Assembly (NCBI GenBank): GCA_047967505.1
Contig: CM106538.1
Source: Dipteris shenzhenensis
Lineage: Eukaryota > Polypodiophyta > Polypodiopsida > Gleicheniales
DNA: 64,000 bases
Strand: one strand, 5' to 3'
This document shows, piece after piece, positions 34,695-46,500 of the stretch; the first letter of the stretch is position 1; every line of letters starts with the position of its first letter. Position numbers and translations under genes: made by a program. Below the pieces are notes generated by a model. The model had not been told where the DNA came from. It searched no databases and saw only the letters and a list, made by a program, of their open reading frames with translations.

Positions 34695-35840
34695 TGTTGT
34701 CACTTTTTCTCCCAAGTGCAGGTTCCGAGGGTGTTGGTCACCCACAGTCATGTCATTGCTCGTTGTAGCATAGGTCCTTGGGTCGTATTCCGGTGAGAAG
34801 TGTAGGCTAAAGTAGGGAAAGCAGATATCATGCATGCCTAGGTGAGAAAGAGGGCTTGGTCATAACGATTGATGGAGACTCTCACCTCCACAGGAGTTTA
34901 AGGGTTTAGAAGGGGATTTCAGGGTTCAAAAGGGGACAAAGTTCTTGAGAGAGCTATTTAGGAGTTCCAGGGTTCAAAGAGGACTACAAGGCTTCGAAGA
35001 AGTCCAGGGTTGAGAAGTGGAGAGCTAGTCTCCTTTACGAATTCGAGGGGTAAGGCTTGAGGAGGAGGGACAAGGGAGGAGGGAGGAGGAGGAGGAGGAG
35101 GAGGGAGGGAGGAGGGGAGGAAGGGAGGGAGGAGGAAGAGGGAGGAGGAGGAGACAGGAGGAAGGAGGGAGGAGGGAGGAGGAGGAGGGAGGGAGGAGGA
35201 GGAGGGAGGAGGAAGGAGAAGGAGAGAGGAGGAGGAAGGGATGAGGAGGAGGAAGGAGGAGGAGGAGGGAGTACAAGGTTAGAGAGTGCAAGGGTAAGGG
35301 CATGCTAGAACACAATAGTGTAAGACAGCACAGATGCAATGGAGATCAATCACATGATACTGAACTAGAACACTGAACCCCAAAGAGTGGGAGCTTCATT
35401 CCATTGAGAGATATTATATGTTGGTCTCTACCCAATTCGTAGGTACCTTCGTGGTGGGACCTCTTTTGAAGGAGACCTTTTGAAAAGTCCCTCCACTTTT
35501 GGGGGGGACCTTTTGGATCTCTACACAAAGTGGGGGGACCTTTGAGTCTCTACACAAAGTGGGGGGACCTTTTGGGTCTCTACACAAGTTGGGGGGACCT
35601 TTGGGGTCTCTATACAAAGTGGAGGGACCTCCAAAAGTGTAGGCTTTTAGTATTTCTCTCTCTAGATTTAGTATTTCTCTCTCTAGATCTACTATTTCTC
35701 TCTCTTAATCTTGATTTTGCAAGTATGATTGGATCTTTTCTAGAGATGATTTTGGCTATCCTCATCCTTTAAGATTCATCATACCATCTTTCAGGATCAA
35801 GATATTACAAGCAGAGTTTTGCCACTACTCTACACACACA
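34695..35840 (-). repeat. 5' LTR of the GGA-rich family (1,146 bp, copy 3, complete ends)
   Basis: On the minus strand it starts TGTGTGTAGAGTAG and ends AAAGTGACAACA, three bases before the primer site. Internal order from the outer end: an A/T block, a ~30-bp minisatellite (35470-35640, units with CTCTACACAAAGTGGGGGGA), a TCATTCCATTGAGAGATA block, GCATGCTAGAACACAATAG, a 220-bp GGA-rich tract (35050-35275), and GGAGAGCTAGTCTCCTT. Copies 1 and 2 lie at 6085-6560 and 11130-11694. The body to its left is cut by unrelated sequence. Confidence 0.8.
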
Positions 35841-36610
35841 ATGCTCTCATCATTGTTGGCCTAGACTGCACTTCTCACCCTTGTTGCCATAGGGTTAACA
35901 GCAAGTGTTGCTGCTTAATGGTACTAATAAGTACACTGAGGTATAGGTCTATCATGAGGATAGCACCCACATGTGATGTGTTGGAACCAGGGAGAAAGGA
36001 GAGAGGTGGACAACAATCACATGATAGACACAAGATTGAGGCAGAATGAACTCGATGTTGATTGATTCTTCGGCAAGTACATAGGGCCTCATTTATAGGC
36101 TGGGCAACCTTCTCTTTTGACATCATAGGTGAGGTCACTAGACCTCCACCTCATATACCTGGCTCACCTAACTCTAGGACTTTAGGATACCTTCACACCC
36201 ACACAGCTGTAGGACACCCTAGGACTCTAGGACACCTACTCTCACACACTCCTAGCATAGGACTCCTAGCCCTTAGGCACACACACCCATACATTAATTT
36301 GACTCTACATACCTCCCCACAAATTAATGACCTCGTCCCTCTGCAATAGTACATGGGATGCTCCATGATGGCCCCTACCAATATCTCACTCCTCTCTCGA
36401 CAGTAGTATCTGGGATGCTCCTAGTCATGGCCCCAACCAGTACTCACTCCTAGGACTCTTGGTTTCTTATGTATCTTGGGGTTTTCTTGGTAAATTGACT
36501 AAGGGTATAGACCTAGGACCTAGACATCTTAAAACACTCAAAACCCAATACAATCATTTTAGGAGGACTATCCATGGCAAAGTACCATTATGTGACACAA
36601 ACACAGAATC

Positions 36611-36829
36611 CTAATCTAAGAGTTTAGGGTCAATGCCCTCCTGGATGAAAGTCTCCTCAGTCGATTCCTCATTAGTAGAGGTATTTGCAGCACCTTGGCC
36701 TGGTTCTTTCTTCCTCGTCTTCATAGTTTCCAAGAGCACAAGCATATCATTGTTGGTACAACTCCTTTGTTTTACTGCTCCTTTCTTAGTGAAGTATGCT
36801 ACCAAAAGAGTAGCCTCCAACAAGTTCAC
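36611..36829 (-). CDS. Short unknown ORF in the small LTR element
   Basis: A 72-codon frame with NLLEATLLVAYFTKKGA and a Glu/Thr-rich tail. I recognise no family. It is downstream of the GDSL fragment and may be a second captured piece or chance. Confidence 0.2.
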   Translation of the reverse strand: MNLLEATLLVAYFTKKGAVKQRSCTNNDMLVLLETMKTRKKEPGQGAANTSTNEESTEETFIQEGIDPKLLD

Positions 36830-36895
36830 TTCAACTTTATGATCACATGCATCCCATATGCCTTCAAATTAATCAAATATGAAGAGGGTCTTATC

Positions 36896-37228
36896 CTAGA
36901 GAAACATGACGATCAGACCCATAAGGAAGTTCATGTATTCCGTCTGATTATATCGAGATCGAAGGAAGAGATTCCCGTAATAGTTGTCAACAAAGTCGTT
37001 GGAACCAGAGCTGACTACGTAAAGGGCTGTACTGAGAACCTCCGTTTCCTTGGAGTGACCAACCGAACCTTCCAACTGGACTTTGTACTGTCGGAACCAT
37101 TGCATTTGCTGCGACAACGATGCTACATTCAAATGAAGAGCCGTGTCATCGTAGAATCCTGAGGAGCAATGGGAAGAGGCAAAGAGAAGGATAACGAGAA
37201 AGAGAAGGGAGGTGGGGGGATGCGCCAT
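36896..37228 (-). pseudogene. GDSL esterase/lipase fragment inside an LTR retrotransposon
   Basis: From the ATG at 37228 the product of about 110 residues starts with a good signal peptide ([16 protein letters not shown], cleavage expected near HCSSG). It joins directly to [27 protein letters not shown] and [20 protein letters not shown]. These match the middle of plant secreted GDSL lipases, including the block III GxND motif (GSND). The region of ~90 residues that should hold the catalytic GDSL serine block is missing, and the frame ends at a TAG at 36896 before the C-terminal Asp-His block. It cannot be an active lipase. The sequence is more GC-rich than its surroundings, supporting capture of a host transcript. 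Confidence 0.8.
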
Positions 37229-37884
37229 CACTGAGAGAGATGGAGCTGAACCTTGCAGCTCCTCCGAAGTTTGGAGCAGAGCTACGTGGGCTGCTAGATG
37301 GCGGACAGAGCGCTCAGAGAAACTGTACGTGGGCAACAGGAGCTGTGTGGGCAACAGTAGCAGCATGGGCTGCTAGATGGTCTGCTGTAGATCACGGTGC
37401 AGCATGCGGGATCACAAAAATGGTGGGGGGTTTTGGAGCAGGAGAAGCGACTGGAATTGAAGAGCTCACGTTGGAAAAAGTGGGCAGGCATTAGGAAGAG
37501 AACATGGCGGGGAAAGATGGTGGCTGAGACTAGCTACAACATGGCTCTAATACCACATGTTGGAACCAGGGAGAAAGGAGAGACATGGACAACAATCACA
37601 TGATAAACACAAGATTGAGGCAGAATGAATTCGATGTTGATTGATTCTTTAGAAGTACATAGGGCCTCATTTATAGGCTGGGCAGCCTTCTCTTTTGACA
37701 TCATAGGTGAGGTCACTAGACCTCCACCTCACAAACCTAGCTCACCTAACTCTAGGACTCTAGCACATCTTCACACCCACACAGTTGTAGGACACCCTAG
37801 GACTCTAGGACACCTACTCTCACACACTCCTAGCATAGGACTCCTAGCCCTTAGGCACACACACCCATACATCAATCCATTCGA

Positions 37885-38175
37885 AGATCCCGCCGACCGT
37901 TGCCATCCGATTATCACGTCGATCGCTACAATAACAGTATCCAACCAACCGTCACCATTTGATTATCACACCGGTCGCTGCCATAGCTCTATCCCGCCGA
38001 CCATCACCATCCGAAGATCCCGCCAACCATCGCCATATTCGATTATCACACCGATCGCTACCATAACAGTATCCCACCATCCATCGCCATCCAATTATCA
38101 TGCCGATCGCTACCATAATAGTATCCCGCCAGCCATCACCATCCGATTATCACACCGGTCGCTGCCATAATAGTG
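37885..38175. repeat. Minisatellite of about 65 bp, four to five copies
   Basis: Units contain CCATCCGATTATCACACCG, ATCGCTACCATAACAGTATC and CCGCCGACCATCACC. They start directly at the outer edge of the small LTR element. Confidence 0.85.
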
Positions 38176-38427
38176 TTGTGATGCCAAAAATAGATATATT
38201 TTATTTGGCATTGGTATTGTTTTTCTCTATGTTTGATAAGAGTTTGAGTATCAAATGATAGCCTTGCGGCTCTCACTTATGTCTATTTTCTAAGATATTG
38301 TATGGGATTGAGAGGAGGAGTGGAATTGATCATTGTAAATATCATGTGTATGAATGATAAATAACTTGGTATGGGGTGAGAGTTATTTGTGTATGGGATA
38401 TTATGGGGTTTTTAGAAAATAGGAAGA

Positions 38428-38652
38428 GTGAGTCATATAAAGAGGTGGATCTCATGTCAACTAATCGAGAGGCTTTCTTTAAGGAGTCGCATGGAAATGG
38501 CGACCCCACAAGTTGATGATAAAGGACTCAAGTGGAAAAAATATACTATTGAGCATGGCTACCTGCTCTATAAGGGTCTAATGTGTCTCGGGCGAGCAAG
38601 TTTCCAAGAGGCAACGGGTAGCTTTGCAACTATAAGGGCCCTACTCTATTGA
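38428..38652 (+). pseudogene. Possible Ty3/gypsy integrase zinc-finger (H2C2) fragment
   Basis: The frame contains LKWKKYTIEHGYLLYKGLMC, which resembles the segment just before the H2C2 finger of gypsy integrase. Nothing downstream to 39130 could be aligned confidently. Confidence 0.3.
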
Positions 38653-39451
38653 GTGGCTAGCACTAACGGTGAAGATGTTGAAGAGAAATAGGATGTTGGT
38701 GGGCATGGCAAACCTACCGTGGATAAATATGTGGAGTCAATAACTTGTACAGGAGATGTTGAACTTATATGAGGTGGACACCTACAATATCAGCATCTTG
38801 GGAACAAGGATTCACCTATATAGGTTGTTTCATGCAAAAGTGTTTAGGTTGGCCCCCATGCCCGTAGGTCACTCCAACAAGAAGGAGCAGGTGGCTACAA
38901 CAACCCATTGTGACAAATAGTTTGACGATCATACCTCCCATCACTCGCAGAGCTACTTGAGGCTATTGATGTTGACTCCTAGTACTTCTATTGGCTTCTT
39001 ACTGAGTACATTGGACTCAAGAAAAGCCTAGAATATGTACCTTGAAAGTTCATGTGACTAAGGCCCTGGTAGAATATATGAATACAAAGTCCAGATTGAT
39101 TTGCTAGGCATCTTCACAGAGACATTCAATAAGCCATTGAAGGGGGTATGCGTGCCACACCCGGCACACTATAAATTGGGACCTCACCTCTACATGATCT
39201 GGCACAAACTAGAGTTTGCGACAGTTGGATGGCCAAAGATGCCAAGGTTAGAAAGGATAACTCCTCATCTACGATAACCGAAGCACCAAGTGGGTTAGGT
39301 ACAAGCTTAGCAGAGGTTGGAAACATAATAAAATAAAGTGCCTTTAGTTGAACTAATAAAATCTTATTCTCCATACTCTCTCTCTCTCTCTCTCTCTTGT
39401 GTACAAAGATATTGTTGTCTATGCTACATGTAGAAGTTCTATTTTCTTACA

Positions 39452-39463
39452 TGGTATCAAAGC
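39452..39463 (+). other. Copia primer-binding site TGGTATCAAAGC after an LTR end
   Basis: It follows TTCTTACA, with a CT microsatellite 60 bp upstream, as in the LTR at 7085-7523. The LTR start is not defined, and no internal coding region follows. Confidence 0.55.
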
Positions 39464-39513
39464 ATTGTCTTTAGGCGAGAAGTGTTCGCAAGCTTCTAGG
39501 CCTTTATAGTGTC

Positions 39514-39996
39514 AACTCTACTATGAGCCTATGACAAATGCTACATCCTATGCCGATGGATGTTCAACCATGCACATAGCAAATCATCTTCAGCTCATGA
39601 CAGTTCTCTTAATGCTTGAGAATTGCTTTGATAACCCATGTTGTGGATAGCAACCTATATATCTAACAACCCTTAACCAACCAAGACATAACCTTTGTAG
39701 CTATGAACTTTAAAGAGAACAATCTTCCTAACATGTAATGATGATTATTTTGTTTGAACTCTACTATGAGCCTATGGAAAATGCTACATTATATGCCGAT
39801 GGATGTTCAACCATGCACATAGCAAATCTTCAGCTCATGACAGTTCTCTTAATGCTTGAGAATTGCTTTGATAACCCATGTTGTGGATAGCAACCTATAT
39901 ATCTAACAACCCTTAACCGACCAAGACATAACCTTTCTAACTATGAACTTTAAAGAGAACAATCTTCCTAACATGTAATGATGATTATTTTGTTTG
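39514..39996 (+). repeat. Tandem duplication of 243 bp
   Basis: The stretch from AACTCTACTATGAGCCTATG to GATTATTTTGTTTG occurs twice in a row (39514-39756 and 39757-39996) with only a handful of differences. The second copy merges into the left arm of the foldback at 39940-40470. Confidence 0.93.
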
Positions 39997-40470
39997 GAAT
40001 ATGAATTTGTAAATCAAAATAAAGGCTCTTATTTTGCAAACACAAAAATATTAAAAATGTAAGGATGAACATTGAACAAATTGAGATATAGTCATTCACA
40101 AACAAGATCAATAATTAAAACAAGCTCAATTAGCATCAATTACTAAAATTCAATAATTAAAACATCTTCAAGCTCCCAAAATATCTTCTTCAATTATTAA
40201 ATTAAAATTTTGTAATTGAAAAATATATATTTTGGAAGCTTGAAGATGTTACAATTATTAGATTTTAGCTGTTTTAGTAGTTGATGCTATATCATTTTTT
40301 GTGAATAATTATCTCATTTTTTTCTCCTTACTTTTTGAATATTGTCATGTTTGAACAATGAAAGCCTTTCTTGTCATTTACTTATCTATATTTTAAACAA
40401 AATGGACATAGTAATATGTAAAGAGTTTGAAAGCGGTGGCATTTGTTCTCTTCAAATTTCATACATGAGT
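39940..40470. mobile_element. Large AT-rich foldback (non-autonomous DNA element candidate)
   Basis: Complementary arms can be followed from the centre (about 40190-40215) outwards. Pairs include ACATCTTCAAGCTCCCAAAATAT with 40228-40250, TAGCATCAATTACTAAAA with 40267-40290, GAGATATAGTCATTCACAAA with 40297-40315, AAAGGCT (40021) with AGCCTTT (40363), ATTTTGTTTGGAATAT with 40385-40402, and AAAGAGAACAAT (39951) with 40448-40460. Arms of ~230 bp with ~75-80% pairing by eye resemble long-TIR Mutator-like or foldback elements. No transposase and no clear target duplication were found. Confidence 0.6.
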
Positions 40471-40479
40471 AATATCATG

Positions 40480-41480
40480 CATTTCTTCCTTTAGTAATCT
40501 CCATTGCCACGATAATCTCATGGATAACCGCAATTGCTATTGTAATCTCAACCTAAACTAGATTAAAACCATAATTTTAACTCAATCGAGCATCTTTTTG
40601 AGACATTTAATTGTTATAGTTTGCTTAGGTATAATAAATAAATTATGTCGTCGAGTTGGTATTATTTAATATCAGCATTACCTAAAAGCCAAAATTAAGC
40701 AACATAACAAATAATACAAAAGCAAACAAGTAATTGCACTTGCACATAGAAGTGTGCCTATATAAGCCAATGGATTAAAAATACGCAAGTATCAAATCTC
40801 GACAGTGAACACGTTCTAGCATTACAATCATTAAAACATGACCACAAAAATGACCAAGGTCAAATTTGAATGACAAATACCGACATTGACTAACATGTAA
40901 GGATTGTGATGTGCCGTAAATTAGTTGCCTGAGTCCATTGCAATAAAAGATGAATGTATTGAAATCATGCTACAAAGTCATATTCTATAGCAATCGAATT
41001 AAGATGCAAAGACTCTTCATAAACAAATATTTATAACAAATCGTGCGAGTCATCACGAAAAAAGCATTTTACTAGGGAATTTTGAAGGGTTGCTTGTTGT
41101 GTGTTGCTTCATCGATCTCATGGCACCAATGTAAATACATTTTTTATTGATTTTCTACATGTGTCAAGGTGAAATCATCATACTTTAATTGATACGCAAA
41201 TTGACATTCGAAAACATGTAGGTATTTAACTTGACATCATCATGACACTTTGATAGTGTAGCGTAGGAAAACACAACATAATCACTAAATAAAGTGTAAT
41301 AAAGTTATAAATTTTAATTAAAACTTCAAACACATCAATCAATGAAGTACACAAAGCTTATAAAATTTTAGTCTCAGCAAAATGAGCTTATCTTTAAGCT
41401 ATTAACCAGGGACCCAAAAAAAGGAGAGAACTCGTGGCAACTTGGAGAAGAGCCTACCACGTGTCACAAAGAAGGAGCTC
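40480..41480. other. AT-rich stretch, no gene seen
   Basis: Low-complexity A/T-rich DNA without family-like reading frames. Confidence 0.4.
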
Positions 41481-41481
41481 T

Positions 41482-42045
41482 TGGATGGAGGCTTGGAGAG
41501 GGGAGAAGGTGGAAGGACAAGAGAGAGGCTTTAAAGAGGAGGTGAAAAGATAAGAGGCAGCTTTAGGGTAAAGAGGAGAGAGAAGGTCAATGGAATGGAG
41601 GAGATGGAAGATCACCTTTGGAAGGAAGGAGGAGATGGAAGGTTAATGGAATGAAAGTAGGAGATGCAAGGTCTTAGAGCCATGGGTTAAGACTTAGCCA
41701 AAATTTAAGAATCAAAGATCCACCTTCAGATGGGGAGTGGCTTAGGATGGTCATGCATCTTTGCTCGTGCAAAGCACGGGTTCAATACTACAGATGTGGA
41801 AGCTTGGAGGGGGGAGGAGGTGGAAAGACAAGAGACAGCTTTAGGGACAAGGACGAGATAGAAGGTCTCAATGGAATGGAGGAGATGAAAGGTCACCTTC
41901 GGGAGGAAGGAGGAGATGGAAGCCATGGGTTAAGACGTACGAATCAAAGATCCACCTTCAGATGGGAGTGGCTGAGGATGGTCATGAGTGGCTGAGGATG
42001 GTCATGCATCTTTGCCCGTGCAAAGCACGAGTTCAGTACTCGTAC
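41482..42045. repeat. Two diverged tandem copies ending in a CGTGCAAAGCACG hairpin
   Basis: Copy 1 (about 41482-41790) and copy 2 (about 41797-42045) share AGCTTGGAGGGGGGAGG-like starts, AATGGAATGGAGGAGATG, AAAGATCCACCTTCAGATGG and GGATGGTCATGCATCTTTGC. Each ends with a short palindrome (C)CGTGCAAAGCACG(G). Such terminal hairpins occur at Helitron 3' ends, but no canonical CTRR end was seen here. Confidence 0.6.
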
Positions 42046-43279
42046 ATAGTTATCAAAACTTTTGTCTTTTGTTTCTTAAACTTCTCATTTGACTTAACAT
42101 TGTTCTATGTTTCTTAATTTTGTAAAATCAAAGCAAATATAATGCACCTGAATAGTATTGGTTTGTTGGATGATTATCATACATCAAATCTTACATGAAA
42201 AGATAGTTATAATTGTGGAAGGCTAGAACACACATAAAAACTACTTCCATAAGTCCCAAAACAACTCTGAATTGTTGTGCATTTAGAGAGAAAATTCATT
42301 TAGAAATTATTTACCTGCATAGGAATGTTCCTATACTCCAATGCCCAGATGTGGAATATCATGGGTCACAAGATTAATAGCAATAACATAGCATCACAAA
42401 CCGCCTCTCAATTCTTCATTGTTTCACATCAGAGAAAGTAATGAAACCATGGCAACGGGCAAATGAAAAAACATGGCCAAAAAGCACAAAACTTACCTTG
42501 AGGCACTGCTTATGCAAGAATAGTGATTCTGGTAGATTGTATTTTCTGTGTCCGTCTTCTCACAATTGGGTATCTATTTTGTAGATTTTCATAAGAGGCC
42601 AACCCAAGCTTACACAGATTTCTTAATTCTCACTCCTCTTCCAAGTAGAGCCTTCATAATCGACTCCAACATCTCCGATTAAAGGAAGACTAAAAAAAAT
42701 GCTTCAAAAAATCCGACCTCTTTGATTAGAGGAAGATTGAAAGCAAAAGCTTGGATCAGATCTTGTGAGATTGATGAAGCCAGATCAGTACTACCATACT
42801 GGAGGAAGATTGGAGATTGGAGGATCCAGGATCTTTGGCGATTCATCTGGTAATAGATCTGCAAACCCATTGATTGGAGAAAGATTGAAAGCAAAAGCAA
42901 ACTTGAAAGAAAAATCTCAGTCAAAGAGATGCTCAGGAACAAAGAGATGATCATCAGAACAGAAGTGCCCCATAACTACCAATACTCTGATAATTCTTCC
43001 CTTGCAAATTTAAATATTGTGTAATAAAGATTTCGCCATCTGGCTCACAACCTCGGACTTCCAGAATTCAATCTTGCAGAAAAAGGACAAAGAGCAGACT
43101 TGAAACACATGCCGGAAGGCTCTTCAAGTGCCTAGATGAGTCTAGCTTATCAGATACAGAGAAAATGAGATGCGCAAATAGATTCACTTAAGGATTGAGT
43201 CACTACCAAAACAATAGATAACTATACAACATTCCACTTTTGCACAATCATCGACTTAATGGCTAGTGTCACTTGAGGA
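42046..43279. other. Probable 3' flank/untranslated region of the GDAP2-like gene; no gene seen
   Basis: Directly downstream, on the minus strand, of the stop codon at 43280. It contains inverted pieces around GGAAGATTGA/GGAAAGATTGAAAGCAAAAGC (42725-42900). I could not identify a polyadenylation signal with confidence. Confidence 0.35.
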
Positions 43280-43499
43280 TCAAATCGTTGCACTGTTCAC
43301 TTCTGCATCATGCCTGGAAGTGGAACTTTTTATGTATTAGATTTTGCTCCGGAGAGAGAGAGAAAGAGAGAGAGATCTGTAAGATCTACGGGACTATCTA
43401 AAGACAGTACAACATAATCCAAAATGGGAGTACATAAAATCTTCTTAAATCCTGAATACATTGCGTGCATGCACAGACACATACGCGCGCACACACAAA

Positions 43500-43535
<36 letters not shown>

Positions 43536-46500
43536 GACACACACACACACACACACACACATCATATGGGGACTTGGGACACTTACTGGAAGACAAAATC
43601 TGGGACTGTTAGCTGCCCTTGAGGAACATATTTGAATAGCTGCAACAAACTGTCTACATAGACTACTTTCTTCCAAACCTACATCAACAAAAATTACGGA
43701 AAATTATTTAATTCATTGGTTGGGGGATGTGAAAAACTTGAAAGTACTTCTGTCCCCCACATTTCAGTATATATCTTACTAGTCCTAAAACTTCCAGATT
43801 AGGGATGTTGGTAGAGCACACCTCTGAATCTACGCAAAGCCTCAAGAACAGAACTGCGGCTTTCAAACCCAAAGTAGGATGTACCATAAAAATTTCCTGT
43901 AAGCATGGCCATTACAAGGTAGCTTAGAGAAATAATGCAAAATAGGAAGATTCCGATGGATAAGGTGGTTTCGTTTCCAGCATGAACATGCAGATCTTGG
44001 TAGAGACAGCTTATAGAATCATTTTGGGCATACATTTTGGACATATTCCATTCAGGAATTATTTTTGCTAAACAAAGGTAATGAGAACATTCCTGATTCC
44101 TGACACGATTATTTTGTTGGAAAAAGCACAGAAAGAGACACAGCTGCAAAGAAAGAGAGAGATTTAAGCTCTCCAAATGCCTCTTGCCAAATCAGGGGCT
44201 GCATGGTTGGCAGCATGGGATGGAGTTTGGGTTAACCAGGTTGGCCGCATATGAACCAGTTTGAAAAGTGACAGAGAGCTGGCGTTAGCTATTTGCTAAT
44301 CATTATTAGCATCATTTGAGAATCCTGTTGTTGCACCGCTTGTATAGCGCCATGATCATGGTGTGCTGGTGGGGAGACGCAGGTTTGCAGCAGCAGATGA
44401 GCATGCATGTAACGAGATGTGTAAAGCGATCACCACACCTATGGCCACCACGAGGTTTTACAGTTAGCCATCGCTGAGCAATAGCTAGTTGCAAGGAATA
44501 ACAAAGCCAGATGCAAGGTGTTTCCTTCGCATAGAAGGTCAATGGTTGTGATCCCAACACATATGCACACAGCTGCTATTACAGCAGGTATCGCGTCCCA
44601 TAGCACGTGAATTAAACACTAGGATTGAAATCTAGAGGATGCCTTGCAACAACTGCAGCCATTGCAGGCTCATAAGGGTCAAGAAGAGTTACGTGAAGTC
44701 ATTCATGCACTTACTAACAGACACTCTACGAAGGAACAATAAAAAGGGTTAATAAAACCGCAACTACTGTTCAAATATTGGAGAAATTTAAACTGAAAGG
44801 GCCATAGAAAACTATAGGCCACAGAAGTATGCAGAATATATGAAGACTTCACAAATGGGATGAGGCTTTTGCCATTTGTGTATATATAATGATATCATAA
44901 GAATCCATAAAGCCACTCACATGTTTACTAAGGCAGCAGATAGGTGGTGGGTAAAGCAACAAAAGGACAGTATGACTTCAGTTATGTGGGAGAAGTTTAA
45001 ATTGGAGTCGCTTTTTACCACCTAATGAAGCTTTCAAGGCATGGGATGAATACATGTATCTTAGACAATAATTTGACAGTGGCGGAATACACCAATAAAT
45101 TTCGTGGAATTATAATGAAGATCCCTCATCCATTGCCGACATTTTTCCAACTTAAAGCTTTGTTTGAACAATCGGATTAAAATGGAAGTCAGATGCAAAT
45201 ATGCCAACATGCTTGATGATGCAATTGTTATTGCATTAAATTATGAGGATGTAAGAAGAAAAACATTGGTTTTATGCATCCAAGGTCTTAGCATGAGTAT
45301 CCAAAAAAAAACAGCCTTCCAAAGGAAGTTTGTAAGAAAAGGAAATATACAACAAACCAGTAATCAAGCAACGCAGACTAAGATAATTGGCAGTGTTTCC
45401 CAACCAAGTACCACCATAGTGATAAAAAGAAAAGCAAGTCTATAATAGCACAGGCTTGTCCAAAACCTTCTTTGACTTCAAAAAGAAAAAAGAAAGGAAG
45501 TTTATTAAAAGTATTCGAAAGACCAAAGGGTCTATGAGACTCAAAAAACCAAATACAATGAGCTGGATGGGTGGAGCCTCTCAGCGGGGCATCTACACCC
45601 AAGACAAGTGCAATATGAACATGTAAACACAACACATCACATATCTAAGCCCATGGAGGGGATAGAAGTTACGGTGTGGCATCACTACGATGGTCCATTG
45701 GATGCTAGTGGGCAGGTCAAGCCCACAAGAGATCTTGGTGACATACGAGGCTGCAGTGGCATAAAACCCCTAATACAATGTTGGTGACGATCCGTGTGTA
45801 GTTCATTGTGTTGCCTAGGTGTGGGCATGTGTCGATTAAGTGCCACTGTTCCACCCGTCGGCTGTGTCTCTTGTCTGTTGAACATGGAGGGAAAATCTCC
45901 AAGCTTGATCTGCGCATCAACCCATTGGCAAGTCTAGTCATGCTCTAGGCCACTGCTAGCCGTCTCCTTGGTTCACACTATCTACCTGAAAAATCTCAGT
46001 GTTCACCCTATGAGTGGAATCTAGTTGTGCACGCGGATCTCGTCTATCTACCCAAAACAAACGATTCTCTGTGTCGAACGGACTCATGAAGAAACTTTGC
46101 CATGCATTTCTGACCCCGATGAGACAATAGACTCTAGAGGAATCCAAATCCATCCCTAAAAAAGACAATGGTATCGACCTCGAATCCCATAGTACACAGA
46201 GCATCTAAAAGCAAAGTGCTTCTCTGAGTCAATCTCCTGCCAATCACATAGAGTGCAAATGTGACCCTCTCTAGGTATGTCATCAGCCGGCCCACTCTCA
46301 ATGCATAGTTGTTGCAATGAGACACATAACTGCCCTATCAATATCCTCAAAGAATGGGGGAGGCCGATCCACACATAGCCTGACGGATCGATGAAGCCTT
46401 CCTCTGATATCCTATAAGTAGTGGAAGCTCACTCGGGGCTAACCAAGTCCTGAATCTGTGTAGTCGCAAGAAATCCTCCCGAATAACTTGGTTAATTTTG

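Larger units (their letters stand above)
35979..37871 (-). mobile_element. Small non-autonomous LTR retrotransposon with a captured host gene fragment (about 1.9 kb)
   Basis: Two direct repeats of 315 and 314 bp (35979-36293 and 37558-37871) start TGTTGGAACCAGGG and end CACACACCCATACA on the plus strand. By eye they are about 94% identical. The copia-type primer site TGGTATTAGAGCC (37543-37555, minus) sits inside the right-hand, 5' LTR. A purine-rich block GGGGAGG near 36317 may be the polypurine tract, though it is not directly adjacent. The 1.26-kb interior has no gag or pol that I recognise but carries a GDSL-esterase-like ORF. No clear target duplication was seen. Confidence 0.82.

Noticed and set aside
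34695-35840. Polypurine GGA tract as an independent microsatellite locus
   Set aside because: The same tract sits at the same place in three copies of one LTR family, so it is part of that LTR.
36695-37162. 155-codon plus-strand ORF in the small LTR element
   Set aside because: It is the antisense shadow of the GDSL-like frame, which has recognisable motifs on the minus strand.
43799-44176. 125-codon minus-strand ORF as a separate membrane protein
   Set aside because: It overlaps a coding exon of the GDAP2-like gene (43822-43896) in a different frame. The real frame encodes VHPTLGLKAAV.
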